A stretch of 64,000 bases of DNA from Aestuariivita sp. (GCF_021404545.1 NZ_JAAWWD010000065.1:16612-80611), one strand, 5' to 3'. Numbered from the stretch's first letter, positions 1-8,561 are shown. The notes: generated by a model from the sequence alone, not told the origin. Translations and numbers: made by a program.

Positions 1-1
1 G

Positions 2-358
2 GTGCTTCAGGCGCTGCGGGAGGCGCATCTCCTGCTGTTTTGTCATCTCACGGATGAAAGCCCGCGCATCCTGATCGAGGCGCTGCACGCCGGCACGCCT
101 CTTGTGGGCTATGGCGATCCCTTTGCCAAATCGCTTGTCGATGAAAACAGGGCGGGGACGCTGGTGTCGCGGGGCGCTGTCACAGCGCTTACCGCCGCGA
201 TGGCGGCCCTGGCGCAAGACCGTGATGCGCTGTCCGAACGGATTGCCCGGGCCGCGTCCTCGGCCCGGCATCTGACGCGCGATCAGGTCTTTGCCCATCG
301 CAGCGAGATTATCAAACAGAACCTCAAACAGAACCCAATGGAGGGATCTCATGGCTGA
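2..358 (+). CDS. Glycosyltransferase, C-terminal part (5' end outside window)
   Basis: The open frame enters from the left edge, so the first visible GTG is unlikely to be the real start. The segment ESPRILIEALHAGTPLVGYG, followed by a SLVDENRAGTLV stretch, resembles the donor-nucleotide binding region of GT-B (family 1/4) glycosyltransferases. Only about 118 C-terminal residues are visible, so donor and acceptor are unknown. The gene ends in the ATGGCTGA overlap with the start of preA, which suggests translational coupling. A glycosyltransferase directly before preA is odd, because the usual partner there is PreT. Confidence 0.65.
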   Translation: MLQALREAHLLLFCHLTDESPRILIEALHAGTPLVGYGDPFAKSLVDENRAGTLVSRGAVTALTAAMAALAQDRDALSERIARAASSARHLTRDQVFAHRSEIIKQNLKQNPMEGSHG

Positions 359-1655
359 TTTGACAACGGATTTTCTGGGTATTTCCAGCCCCAACCCCTT
401 TTGGCTGGCCTCGGCCCCGCCCACGGACAAGGAATACAATGTGCGCCGCGCGTTCGAGGCGGGCTGGGGCGGTGTCGTGTGGAAGACGCTGGGAGCCGAA
501 GGGCCGCCGGTGGTCAATGTGAACGGGCCGCGATACGGCGCGATCTATGGCGCCGACCGGCGTCTTTTGGGGCTCAACAATATTGAGCTGATCACCGACA
601 GGCCGCTGGAGACCAACCTTGAAGAGATCGCGCGGGTCAAGGCCGATTATCCCGACCGGGCGATGATCGTGTCGATCATGGTGCCCTGCGAGGAGCAGGC
701 CTGGAAAGACATCCTGCCGCGCGTCGAGCAGACGAATGCCGACGGGATCGAGCTGAATTTTGGCTGCCCGCATGGCATGAGCGAGCGTGGCATGGGCGCG
801 GCAGTGGGGCAGGTGCCCGAATACATCGAAATGGTGACGCGCTGGTGCAAGCAGTATTATGCACGCCCGGTGATCGTGAAGCTGACGCCCAACATCACCG
901 ATGTGCGCTATCCCGCGCGCGCGGCCCATAACGGGGGTGCCGATGCGGTGTCGCTGATCAACACGATCAGTTCGATCACCTCGGTGAACCTGGATGATTT
1001 CAGCCCCGAGCCGTCGATTGACGGCAAAGGCAGTCACGGCGGGTATTGCGGCCCGGCGGTCAAACCCATTGCGATGAACATGGTGGCCGAGATTGCGCGC
1101 GACCCGGAAACCGCCGGTTTGCCCATTTCGGGCATCGGGGGCGTCACAACCTGGCGCGATGCGGCCGAGTTCATGAGCCTGGGTTGCGGCAATGTGCAGG
1201 TCTGCACTGCGGCGATGACCTATGGGTTCAGGGTGGTCGAGGAGATGAGCGCGGGCCTCTCGCGCTGGATGGACGAGAAAGGCTATGCCAACGTCTCCGA
1301 TTTCGTCGGGCGGGCGGTGCCCAATGTGACGGATTGGCAGTATCTGAACCTTAACTATGTGACCAAGGCACGGATCGACCAGGACGCTTGCATCAAATGT
1401 GGCCGCTGCTATGCCGCGTGTGAGGATACATCGCATCAGGCGATTTCAATGTCCGATACGCGCGTGTTCGAGGTGATCGACGCGGACTGCGTCGCCTGCA
1501 ATCTATGTGTCGATGTGTGTCCCGTCGAAGACTGCATCACCATGGAGCGTCTGACGGCCGGAACGCTCGACCCGCGCACGGGCAAGATCGTTTCGGATGA
1601 GTATGCCAACTGGACGATGCACCCCAACAACCCGATGAGCACGGCTGCGGAATAG
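351..1655 (+). CDS. preA: NAD-dependent dihydropyrimidine dehydrogenase subunit PreA
   Basis: This is the cytoplasmic FMN/iron-sulfur subunit that reduces uracil and thymine to the 5,6-dihydro forms, the first step of reductive pyrimidine breakdown. At 434 aa it has the usual family length. Residues 1 to about 330 form the dihydroorotate dehydrogenase-like FMN barrel, with NFGCPHGMSERGMG and a glycine-rich SGIGGV segment. Two ferredoxin-type 4Fe-4S motifs follow, CIKCGRCYAAC (C347, C350, C353, C357) and CVACNLCVDVC (C380, C383, C386, C390). The ATG at 351 was chosen over the GTG at 291 because it follows a GGAGG-like site and removes a non-conserved 20-residue extension. The partner PreT is not in the window. 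The gene meets the cytochrome gene tail to tail with only 16 bases between, where a GGTCC/GGACC hairpin lies. Confidence 0.95.
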   Translation: MADLTTDFLGISSPNPFWLASAPPTDKEYNVRRAFEAGWGGVVWKTLGAEGPPVVNVNGPRYGAIYGADRRLLGLNNIELITDRPLETNLEEIARVKADYPDRAMIVSIMVPCEEQAWKDILPRVEQTNADGIELNFGCPHGMSERGMGAAVGQVPEYIEMVTRWCKQYYARPVIVKLTPNITDVRYPARAAHNGGADAVSLINTISSITSVNLDDFSPEPSIDGKGSHGGYCGPAVKPIAMNMVAEIARDPETAGLPISGIGGVTTWRDAAEFMSLGCGNVQVCTAAMTYGFRVVEEMSAGLSRWMDEKGYANVSDFVGRAVPNVTDWQYLNLNYVTKARIDQDACIKCGRCYAACEDTSHQAISMSDTRVFEVIDADCVACNLCVDVCPVEDCITMERLTAGTLDPRTGKIVSDEYANWTMHPNNPMSTAAE

Positions 1656-1671
1656 GTCCGATTTCAGGACC

Positions 1672-3603
1672 CTAGCGACCTTCGACAACGACATGACGGG
1701 CCGCCTCATCGGGGCGGCCCGTTTCGATCAGAAGATCTATCAGGCTGTCGCGGACCCGGGGTGTGCGCGGCTCGGCGGAAAGCGCCTCCAGATAGGCCCG
1801 GATCGCCGTTTCCGGATCATCGGTCAAATTGGCCAGATCCCCAAGAAGGCGCAGGGCCGCCCAATGGTTGTCGCGCAGTGCCACGGCGCGCCGGGCCAGT
1901 GGTATCGCTTCGTGATACCGCTGGCTGATGGCCAGCAAGACGGCGTGGTTGAACAGAAGCGTGACATCATCCGGCCAAAGCGCCCTGGCTTCCTCCATTC
2001 GCGACAGGGCCTCGCCTTGTCGGCCCAGACGCCACAAAGATACCGCGCGGATATTCAGCGCGGTGGGATTTGCAGGCGACCGCGTCAACGCCGCCTCGGC
2101 TGCTGCCAACGCCATGTCAAACCTCTCAAGATCGAACTGAGATTTCGCCAGATCTATCCAGGGCCGGGCAGTGGGCCAGTCGGTTGCGGTCAAAATCCGG
2201 TTCAACGTATCGGTCGCGCCATCGGTCGGGCTGGACCCATAGGAAAAGATGGCCGCGATCTTCTGTATCGCTTCCTCGTCCCCGGACAGATGGCCAGGGC
2301 GCAGCAACTCGACACCCGACACGACCGGCGGTTCTTTCGAAATCGGAGCGATCAGCGCCGCCAGGTCGAACGGGCCGCGGCTGATCTTGTGATCGGTCAT
2401 GGTGACATGGATCACATCCTGCGTGCGGCGGGTCGGCATATGGCAGGTGGTGCAATCATCGGCCTGCGCAATCTCGGGATGGGGGCGCCCCGACACCAGC
2501 ACCGGGAGGTCGTTGTCATCGGTGGTGTGACAGCTCAGGCAGGCCTCCCGGTAATGCGCGGCGCGCTCTTCGGGTTTGCGTTTCACATGAGGGTCATGGC
2601 AGGTCAGGCATCCCAACTGTCCGCCGCTTTGCACGAAGCAGGCGCTTTGCTCCATGCGGTAAGGGTGGTGGTTGATCTCGAACCGTTCGGACCGTGGCCG
2701 CGCCAGCTCGGTGATCTCGATATGGGTCAGATAATCGGCGATGTCTTCGCCGGGCCGAAAGGAATACACGCCGCGATCCCCGCGCAATTGCGATGCGACC
2801 GCAACGGTCGGCTGCATATGGCAGCTGTAGCATACCGAATAAAGCTGTTCGCGCGGCAGATGTCCGGGGTTCACGATCTGCGCCCGCACTGCGTCCGTGT
2901 CGCCCTCGCCGCTGATCGCCAGACGCACATGGTCCGCCCCCGGCCCATGACAGCGTTGACACCCCAGCCCCTGGGGCAGCTCGTGCGGAAAGACATCCGG
3001 CATACCGACCGCGTCGCTGCCCAGTGGCACCTCGGGAAAACCGTTGTGGCAGGCCATGCAGCGCTGGGTGATCAGGCGCTGCACGCCCGGGTGGTCTTCG
3101 AATTCGAAGCCTGGATTCATCTCCCAGAACCCGTCCTGGGAGTACCAGGCCAGCGGGATTTCGAACATCGCACCATCGGTGGTCTGATAGATATAGGTGC
3201 GCACATGGTGACCCGACCCCATGATCCAGTCGACCTTGCGCTCAAACACATCCACCTCAGAGCCGTCCGGCGCCAGGCGGTAGCGGCGGAAATGATACTC
3301 TTCGCCCTTCCGCGCCATGTCGTAGTAGCGGCCCGAAGGTTCATGGAAGAAGGGCAGGGTGCTGAAATCCTCGATCACCGTGGCGCCGGTTGCCCGGTAA
3401 AAGCTTTTTGCCATGCCGACCTCGGCATAGGTTTCGGCCTTGTCGGCATGACACTCGGCGCAGGCCGCATCGTCAACATATCCCGCCGCCGCGCCCTGGG
3501 TCGCGTGGACCCCCCATTCGGCAAGCGGGTCGCCGTCCGCCGCAATCGAGAGCGGGACCGCAAGCAGACCCAAAACCAGAATAAGGCCGATAAGGCGGGG
3601 CAT
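1672..3603 (-). CDS. Heptaheme c-type cytochrome with C-terminal TPR repeats
   Basis: A 643-aa exported protein: an N-terminal hydrophobic signal (residues 1-21, ending near SIAAD) precedes seven CxxCH heme-binding motifs (CAECH, CMACH, CQRCH, CYSCH, CLTCH, CLSCH, CTTCH) spread over roughly residues 48-400. Residues about 470-640 look like tetratricopeptide repeats (ALNIRAVSLWRLGRQGEALS, AALRLLGDLANLTDDPETA). The architecture fits periplasmic multiheme cytochromes of the cytochrome c554/DUF3365-like TPR group, probably in electron transfer, with the TPR part as a docking surface. Substrate and redox partner are unknown. It lies between preA and the rutR-like gene on the opposite strand, so any link to pyrimidine reduction is only positional. 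Confidence 0.85.
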   Translation of the reverse strand: MPRLIGLILVLGLLAVPLSIAADGDPLAEWGVHATQGAAAGYVDDAACAECHADKAETYAEVGMAKSFYRATGATVIEDFSTLPFFHEPSGRYYDMARKGEEYHFRRYRLAPDGSEVDVFERKVDWIMGSGHHVRTYIYQTTDGAMFEIPLAWYSQDGFWEMNPGFEFEDHPGVQRLITQRCMACHNGFPEVPLGSDAVGMPDVFPHELPQGLGCQRCHGPGADHVRLAISGEGDTDAVRAQIVNPGHLPREQLYSVCYSCHMQPTVAVASQLRGDRGVYSFRPGEDIADYLTHIEITELARPRSERFEINHHPYRMEQSACFVQSGGQLGCLTCHDPHVKRKPEERAAHYREACLSCHTTDDNDLPVLVSGRPHPEIAQADDCTTCHMPTRRTQDVIHVTMTDHKISRGPFDLAALIAPISKEPPVVSGVELLRPGHLSGDEEAIQKIAAIFSYGSSPTDGATDTLNRILTATDWPTARPWIDLAKSQFDLERFDMALAAAEAALTRSPANPTALNIRAVSLWRLGRQGEALSRMEEARALWPDDVTLLFNHAVLLAISQRYHEAIPLARRAVALRDNHWAALRLLGDLANLTDDPETAIRAYLEALSAEPRTPRVRDSLIDLLIETGRPDEAARHVVVEGR

Positions 3604-3669
3604 GCAGTGCGTCCTGAAGGAAATGAAACTGGGATGAGCTTAGGTGTTCCCCGCGTCATTCCGCAAGGT

Positions 3670-4287
3670 TCAATCGTCGGGCTGCAAGAGGCGGGAAAAG
3701 AGCGTTCTGAGAAAGGCTCCCGCTTCGGGATAGGGATCGATGTCCGGCCCGCCCAGCACCGCGTGTACCTGCACATTGAAATCGGCGTAATGCTGTGTCA
3801 GCGACCAGATCGAGAATATAAGATGATGCGGATCGACCGGTGCCAGACGCCCCTGGTCCATCCAGCCCAGCAAAAGAGCCGCTTTTTTGTCGACGAGCTC
3901 TTTCAGATCGGTTGACAGGACCTGATGAATACGCGGCGCTCCGTGTATGATTTCATTGGCAAAAAGACGGCTTTCGCGTGGATAGCTGCGGCTCATTTCC
4001 AGCTTGCGCGCGACATAGGCCAGAACTTCGTCCATCGGTTCTCCGCGCGGATCCAGCGCGCGCAACGGATCAAGCCAGGTGTCCAGCATCCGCTCCAGCA
4101 AAGTGGCGTGGATCGCCTCCTTGGAGGGGAAGTAGTAGAGCAGGTTCGGCTTGGAGAGCCCTGCCGCCGCGGCAATCTGATCCACTGTGGCACCCCGAAA
4201 CCCGTGGGTCGAAAACACATCCAGCGCTGCTTCGAGGATGGCGGCGCGGTTCTTCTTCTGAATCCGTGTCGGCGCGGGAGCGTTCAT
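3670..4287 (-). CDS. rutR: TetR-family pyrimidine utilization regulator, RutR-like
   Basis: A 205-aa TetR repressor. The N-terminal helix-turn-helix is clear (GATVDQIAAAAGLSKPNLLYYFPSKE, shown here as two blocks: GATVDQIAAAAGLSK and PNLLYYFPSKE), and the C-terminal ligand domain contains SLTQHYADFNVQV, typical of RutR, which binds uracil or thymine. It is transcribed away from the amidase/dihydropyrimidinase genes. Position 4394-4411 holds a perfect TTTGACCA/TGGTCAAA palindrome matching the established RutR site TTGACCAnnTGGTCAA. This makes the assignment much firmer than the protein alone would. It probably represses the pyrimidine genes and itself until pyrimidine is present. Confidence 0.85.
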   Translation of the reverse strand: MNAPAPTRIQKKNRAAILEAALDVFSTHGFRGATVDQIAAAAGLSKPNLLYYFPSKEAIHATLLERMLDTWLDPLRALDPRGEPMDEVLAYVARKLEMSRSYPRESRLFANEIIHGAPRIHQVLSTDLKELVDKKAALLLGWMDQGRLAPVDPHHLIFSIWSLTQHYADFNVQVHAVLGGPDIDPYPEAGAFLRTLFSRLLQPDD

Positions 4288-4362
4288 TGCCTAACTTTCC
4301 GTCACCCGCCCAATCAAGGGGCAGTTTCTGTTCATTTCCGATCAATGAGGCCGCGCAATTTC

Positions 4363-4390
4363 TTGACTGCCCGAGGCTGAGTGGTAGCGT
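4363..4390 (+). promoter_or_regulatory. Candidate sigma-70 promoter for the amidase-hydA-ABC genes
   Basis: TTGACT at 4363-4368 (one mismatch from TTGACA) is followed, 16 bases later, by a weak -10 candidate TAGCGT at 4385-4390. The predicted start falls inside the palindrome just downstream, the expected geometry for repression. The -10 is poor, so the exact boxes are uncertain. Confidence 0.5.
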
Positions 4391-4393
4391 GAG

Positions 4394-4411
4394 TTTGACC
4401 AGTTGGTCAAA
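4394..4411. promoter_or_regulatory. RutR-type operator palindrome
   Basis: The sequence TTTGACCAGTTGGTCAAA has perfect 8-base arms (4394-4401 and 4404-4411) around a GT centre. It contains the 16-base consensus known for RutR (TTGACCA, two bases, TGGTCAA). It sits in the divergent region between the rutR-like gene and the amidase gene, directly after the predicted -10 box. Confidence 0.85.
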
Positions 4412-4443
4412 TCAAAGATGCGTCAAGCAGGCAGGGGGAAGAC

Positions 4444-5694
4444 ATGGCCGCGCCAGGTGCAAATCTCAAAGTGAACGGCGAACGGCTGTGGGACAGCCTG
4501 ATGGAGATGGCCCGTATCGGCCCCGGCGTGGCGGGCGGCAACAATCGCCAGACCCTGACGGATGAAGACGGTGAGGGGCGCGCGCTTTTCCAGACATGGT
4601 GCGAGGCGGCGGGCTGCACGATGGGCCTGGATCAGATGGGCAATATGTTTGCCCGGCGCGACGGGGCCGACCCCGATGCGCTGCCGGTCTATGTGGGCAG
4701 CCATCTCGACACCCAACCGACCGGCGGCAAATATGACGGTATCCTTGGCGTTCTCGGCGGGTTGGAGATTATCCGCACGCTCAACGATCTGGGGATCAAG
4801 ACCAAACACCCCATCGTCGTGACCAATTTCACAAATGAGGAGGGCACACGTTTTGCCCCCGCCATGCTGTCCTCGGGCGTTTTCGCGGGTATCCATACCC
4901 AGGACTGGGCCTATGCCCGCGAGGATGCAGACGGCAAGAACTTTGGCGACGAACTCAAGCGCATCGGCTGGCGCGGCGAGGAAGAGGTCGGCGCACGCAA
5001 GATGCATGCCTTTTTCGAGCTGCATATCGAGCAGGGCCCGATCCTGGAGGCCGAAGGCAAGGATATCGGTGTCGTCACCCACGGTCAGGGGCTGAGTTGG
5101 ACGCAAATCACAATCACCGGCAAGGACAGCCATACCGGCTCCACCCCGATGCCGCTGCGCAAGAACGCGGGACTGGGCATGGCGCGGGTTCTGGAATTGG
5201 TCGATGACATCGCCTGGAGCCATGCGCCCCATGCTGTCGGCGCTGCCGGACATATCGACGTTTATCCCAACTCCCGCAATGTGATACCGGGCAAAGTTCA
5301 ATTTACCGTTGACTTTCGCAGCCCGGATCTGAGCGTGATCGAGGATATGGAGGCCCGCCTAAAGGATGGCGCGCAGAAGATCTGCGATGAGATGGGCCTG
5401 GAGGTCGCATTTGAAAAGGTCGGCGGCTTTGACCCCGTGGCCTTTGACGAGGCGTGCGTTCAATCCGTGCGCAGCGCAGCCCAGCGTCTGGGCTATTCCC
5501 ACATGGACCTGATCTCAGGCGCGGGCCACGATGCCTGCTGGATCAACCGCGTGGCGCCCACGGCGATGGTGATGTGCCCTTGCGTGGATGGCCTGTCGCA
5601 TAACGAGGCTGAGGAGATCAGTCCGGAATGGGCGCGGGCCGGGGCAGATGTCCTGTTTCACGCGGTCGTGGAAACGGCGGAGATTGTGAGTTGA
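4444..5694 (+). CDS. Zn-dependent beta-ureidopropionase / N-carbamoyl amidohydrolase (M20 family)
   Basis: Third enzyme of reductive pyrimidine degradation: it hydrolyses N-carbamoyl-beta-alanine or N-carbamoyl-beta-aminoisobutyrate to the beta-amino acid, CO2 and ammonia. The 416-aa protein shows the hydantoinase/carbamoylase signatures of the M20 metallopeptidase fold: GSHLDTQPTGGKYDGILG (metal His and Asp), FTNEEGTRFAP (acidic metal ligand), ELHIEQGP and GAGHDACW. The ATG at 4444 follows AGGCAGGGGGA. Allantoate or L-carbamoyl amino acid hydrolases share this fold, but the RutR operator and adjacent dihydropyrimidinase favour the pyrimidine role. Its TGA overlaps the TTG start of the next frame. 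Confidence 0.88.
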   Translation: MAAPGANLKVNGERLWDSLMEMARIGPGVAGGNNRQTLTDEDGEGRALFQTWCEAAGCTMGLDQMGNMFARRDGADPDALPVYVGSHLDTQPTGGKYDGILGVLGGLEIIRTLNDLGIKTKHPIVVTNFTNEEGTRFAPAMLSSGVFAGIHTQDWAYAREDADGKNFGDELKRIGWRGEEEVGARKMHAFFELHIEQGPILEAEGKDIGVVTHGQGLSWTQITITGKDSHTGSTPMPLRKNAGLGMARVLELVDDIAWSHAPHAVGAAGHIDVYPNSRNVIPGKVQFTVDFRSPDLSVIEDMEARLKDGAQKICDEMGLEVAFEKVGGFDPVAFDEACVQSVRSAAQRLGYSHMDLISGAGHDACWINRVAPTAMVMCPCVDGLSHNEAEEISPEWARAGADVLFHAVVETAEIVS

Positions 5695-6008
5695 GCATTC
5701 CGATCATCGGCCCGGCCGAGATCGAGGCCATGATAGACCGCGAAGTTGCGGGCTTTGCCACCGACACGCGCGCCCGCGCCGGAACATTGGCCGAGTTTCA
5801 GCAGGCGCGGCGCACGCCAAGGCTGGTGACGGTGAATTTCTCGGGCGGGATCACGTCGAAATGCTATTCCGTGACGCGGCCCAATGGCGATTATCGGGTG
5901 ATCTACCTGCCATTGGCGGGCTACTTCTCGCTGTGTGTCGAAAGCGATTTCGGACCGCTCGATATCGGGGTACACGGGCCCGCGATCGCGTGTTTCGGGT
6001 CAGTATGA
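5691..6008 (+). CDS. Small hypothetical protein in pyrimidine operon
   Basis: About 105 aa from a TTG start that overlaps the amidase stop (GTTGAGC), an arrangement suggesting translational coupling. I recognise no family. It is soluble-looking, with an acidic N-terminal helix (PAEIEAMIDREVAGF) and a beta-rich second half (RLVTVNFSGG, YRVIYLPLAGYFSLCVES). The start is inferred: there is no ATG in the region, and the frame upstream reads antisense-like residues. Its place between two pathway enzymes suggests an accessory role, but none is known. Confidence 0.6.
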   Translation: MSIPIIGPAEIEAMIDREVAGFATDTRARAGTLAEFQQARRTPRLVTVNFSGGITSKCYSVTRPNGDYRVIYLPLAGYFSLCVESDFGPLDIGVHGPAIACFGSV

Positions 6009-6018
6009 GGGGCGGGAT

Positions 6019-6216
6019 ATGAACCGGGGGTTTGCGCAGCAACTTGCTGTTTTTGCAGCGATATTTCTGCTGTTGCAGATCGGATTGGATTGGATGCAAG
6101 GCGTGCCGATCACGCTGGGCGTTTTTCTGACACGGCTGCTGGGCGCGCTGATTGCCACGGCAATCTACGGCGCGATTGTTATGTGGCTGAGCAACCGCAA
6201 AAAAGGGGGAGAGTGA
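6019..6216 (+). CDS. Small membrane protein in pyrimidine operon
   Basis: A 65-aa protein starting at ATG 6019 after GAGGGGCGGGAT, which resembles a ribosome site. It has two hydrophobic stretches (AQQLAVFAAIFLLLQIGL and LGALIATAIYGAIVMWL) and a basic tail NRKKGGE, consistent with a two-helix inner-membrane protein with a cytoplasmic C-terminus. It lies 10 bases after the preceding small gene and 3 before hydA. No function can be assigned. The even spacing makes a real gene likely. Confidence 0.65.
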   Translation: MNRGFAQQLAVFAAIFLLLQIGLDWMQGVPITLGVFLTRLLGALIATAIYGAIVMWLSNRKKGGE

Positions 6217-6219
6217 GCT

Positions 6220-7674
6220 ATGTCCACTGTCATCAAGAACGGCACCATTGTCACGGCGGATCTGACCTATCGCGCTGATGTGCTGGTGGAGAATGGCGTG
6301 ATCGCAGAGATCGGGCCGAACCTGAAAGGCGACGAGGAACTGGATGCGACGGGTTGCTATGTCATGCCCGGTGGGATCGACCCGCATACCCATCTGGAGA
6401 TGCCCTTCATGGGCACTTATTCCTCGGATGATTTTGAAAGCGGGACACGTGCGGCTTTGGCCGGCGGCACGACGATGGTGGTGGATTTCGTCCTGCCCAA
6501 CCCGGGCGAAAGCCTGCTTGACGGGCTCAAACGCTGGGACAACAAATCGACCCGCGCCAATTGCGATTATTCCTTTCACATGGCGGTGACATGGTGGGGG
6601 GAACAGGTGTTCAACGACATGAAGACCGTCGTGGACCAGCATGGAATCAATACCTTTAAGCACTTCATGGCCTATAAGGGCGCGCTGATGGTCAATGACG
6701 ATGAGCTTTATGCCTCGTTCCAGCGTCTGGCCGAACTGGGCGGCACCGCGATGGTGCATGCCGAAAACGGCGATGTGGTTGCCGAACTCAGCGCCAAGCT
6801 GTTGGCAGAGGGCAATACCGGCCCCGAGGCGCATGCCTATTCCCGCCCACCGCAGGTGGAGGGCGAGGCCGCCAACCGCGCCATCATGATCGCCGATATG
6901 GCGGGTGTGCCGCTTTACATCGTGCATGTCAGCTGTGAGGAGGCACATGAGGCAATCCGCCGGGCCCGCATGCAGGGCAAACGCGTCTGGGGGGAGCCGT
7001 TGATCCAGCATCTGACGCTGGATGAGAGCGAGTATTTCAACAAAGACTGGGACCACGCCGCGCGCCGCGTGATGAGCCCGCCGTTTCGGAACAAACAGCA
7101 TCAGGACAGCCTGTGGAACGGGCTGATGTCGGGCTCCTTGTCGGTAGTGGCCACCGATCACTGTGCCTTTACCACCGAGCAGAAGCGCTATGGCGTGGGC
7201 GATTTCACCAAGATCCCCAATGGCACTGGCGGGCTGGAGGACCGGATGCCGATGCTCTGGACACATGGAGTGGCGACGGGGCGGCTGACATTGAACGAAT
7301 TTGTCGCCGTAACCTCTACCAACATAGCCAAAATCCTCAATTGCTACCCCAAGAAGGGCGCGGTTCTAGTGGGCGCGGATGCCGATCTGGTTGTTTGGGA
7401 CCCGGAAAGGGAAAAGACCATCACGGCGGACACCCAGCAATCGGCCATAGATTACAACGTGTTTGAAGGCAAAGCAGTCAAGGGGCTGCCCCGGTTCACC
7501 CTCACACGCGGGCAGGTGGCGGTGCATGATGGCGAGATCCGCACCCAGGAAGGGCATGGCAAATTCGTGCCGCGCGAGGCAAATGGCACGGTCAACACGG
7601 CGCTTTCCACCTGGAAAGAGCTGACCGCGCCGCGCCCGGTGGAGCGTACAGGCATCCCGGCAACGGGTGTGTAA
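6220..7674 (+). CDS. hydA: Dihydropyrimidinase
   Basis: Second enzyme of the reductive pathway: it opens 5,6-dihydrouracil or dihydrothymine to the N-carbamoyl-beta-amino acid. The 484-aa protein is full length for the cyclic amidohydrolase family. Metal-site features are HTH (H56, H58), the probable carboxylated lysine in NTFKHFMAYKG (K147), MVHAEN (H180), IVHVSCEEAHEA and ATDHCAF. The ATG at 6220 follows GGGGGAGTGAGC. It lies between the small membrane gene and the ABC transporter genes, all on one strand behind the RutR operator. A second, divergent 484-aa paralogue lies at 56011, in the hydantoin cluster. Confidence 0.93.
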   Translation: MSTVIKNGTIVTADLTYRADVLVENGVIAEIGPNLKGDEELDATGCYVMPGGIDPHTHLEMPFMGTYSSDDFESGTRAALAGGTTMVVDFVLPNPGESLLDGLKRWDNKSTRANCDYSFHMAVTWWGEQVFNDMKTVVDQHGINTFKHFMAYKGALMVNDDELYASFQRLAELGGTAMVHAENGDVVAELSAKLLAEGNTGPEAHAYSRPPQVEGEAANRAIMIADMAGVPLYIVHVSCEEAHEAIRRARMQGKRVWGEPLIQHLTLDESEYFNKDWDHAARRVMSPPFRNKQHQDSLWNGLMSGSLSVVATDHCAFTTEQKRYGVGDFTKIPNGTGGLEDRMPMLWTHGVATGRLTLNEFVAVTSTNIAKILNCYPKKGAVLVGADADLVVWDPEREKTITADTQQSAIDYNVFEGKAVKGLPRFTLTRGQVAVHDGEIRTQEGHGKFVPREANGTVNTALSTWKELTAPRPVERTGIPATGV

Positions 7675-7689
7675 GACAAGAAGGTTCTA

Positions 7690-8499
7690 ATGAACGCAAC
7701 GGCAGATGATAGGGCCACCATGATCGATCCGGTCGTGGTGGCACGGGGGCTGGACCTGACATTCCAGACAAATGATGGCCCTGTCGAGGCCCTCAAAGAC
7801 GTCAACCTCACGATCAACAAAGGCGATTTTGTCAGTTTCATCGGTCCGTCGGGCTGTGGCAAGACGACCTTCCTGCGGGTGATGGCCGCGTTGGAGCATC
7901 CTACGGGCGGAACGGTCAGCGTGAACGGGATGAGCCCGGACGAGGCGCGGCGGAACCGGGCCTATGGCTATGTGTTCCAGGCGGCGGGGCTTTATCCGTG
8001 GCGGACCATAGCGGGCAATATCAAGCTGCCGTTGGAGATTATGGGTTTTGCCCGTTCCGAGCAGGAACATCGTGTGAACAAGGTCCTTCAACTTGTTGAT
8101 CTGGAAGGATTTGGAAAGAAGTTTCCTTGGCAGTTGTCAGGTGGCATGCAACAACGCGCCTCGATCGCGCGGGCGCTGGCCTTCGACGCCGAGATCCTGT
8201 TGATGGATGAACCTTTTGGCGCGCTGGACGAGATCGTGCGGGATCATCTGAATGAGCAGCTTCTGGCGCTTTGGGAGCGGACGGAAAAGACGATCGGTTT
8301 TGTGACCCATTCGATCCCGGAGGCGGTATACCTGTCGACCAAGATCGTTGTGATGTCGCCGCGTCCGGGGCGGATCACGGATGTGATCGAGAGCCCGCTG
8401 CCGAAAGAGCGGCCCTTGGACATTCGCGACACGCCGGAGTTTTTGGCGGTGGCGCACAGGGTCCGTGAGGGGCTGCGGGCCGGGCACGCCTATGACTGA
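7690..8499 (+). CDS. ABC transporter ATP-binding protein (NitT/TauT/Thi-type)
   Basis: The cytoplasmic ATPase subunit, 269 aa, with Walker A GPSGCGKTTFLR, Q-loop YVFQAAGLYPW, signature LSGGMQQRASIARAL, Walker B ILLMDEPFGALDEI and the H-loop THSIPEAVYLS. The FVTHSIPEAVYLS segment is typical of the nitrate/sulfonate/thiamine-precursor subclass. It is followed by two permeases and a binding protein, so the set is a complete importer. Cotranscription with hydA suggests pyrimidine (uracil, thymine or dihydro forms) as substrate; that is inference from position. Confidence 0.9.
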   Translation: MNATADDRATMIDPVVVARGLDLTFQTNDGPVEALKDVNLTINKGDFVSFIGPSGCGKTTFLRVMAALEHPTGGTVSVNGMSPDEARRNRAYGYVFQAAGLYPWRTIAGNIKLPLEIMGFARSEQEHRVNKVLQLVDLEGFGKKFPWQLSGGMQQRASIARALAFDAEILLMDEPFGALDEIVRDHLNEQLLALWERTEKTIGFVTHSIPEAVYLSTKIVVMSPRPGRITDVIESPLPKERPLDIRDTPEFLAVAHRVREGLRAGHAYD

Positions 8500-8561
8500 C
8501 GGGTGCGATCCCTGGCAGGCCGCGGTACGCCGTATTTGGAAAGAGAAGAAAGGCGGGGACT

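Noticed and set aside
1693..3915. A 740-aa plus-strand open frame opposite the multiheme cytochrome
   Set aside because: It is a shadow of high-GC coding on the other strand; the opposite strand has seven CxxCH motifs and TPRs, while this frame is rich in Arg, Gly and His with no domain.
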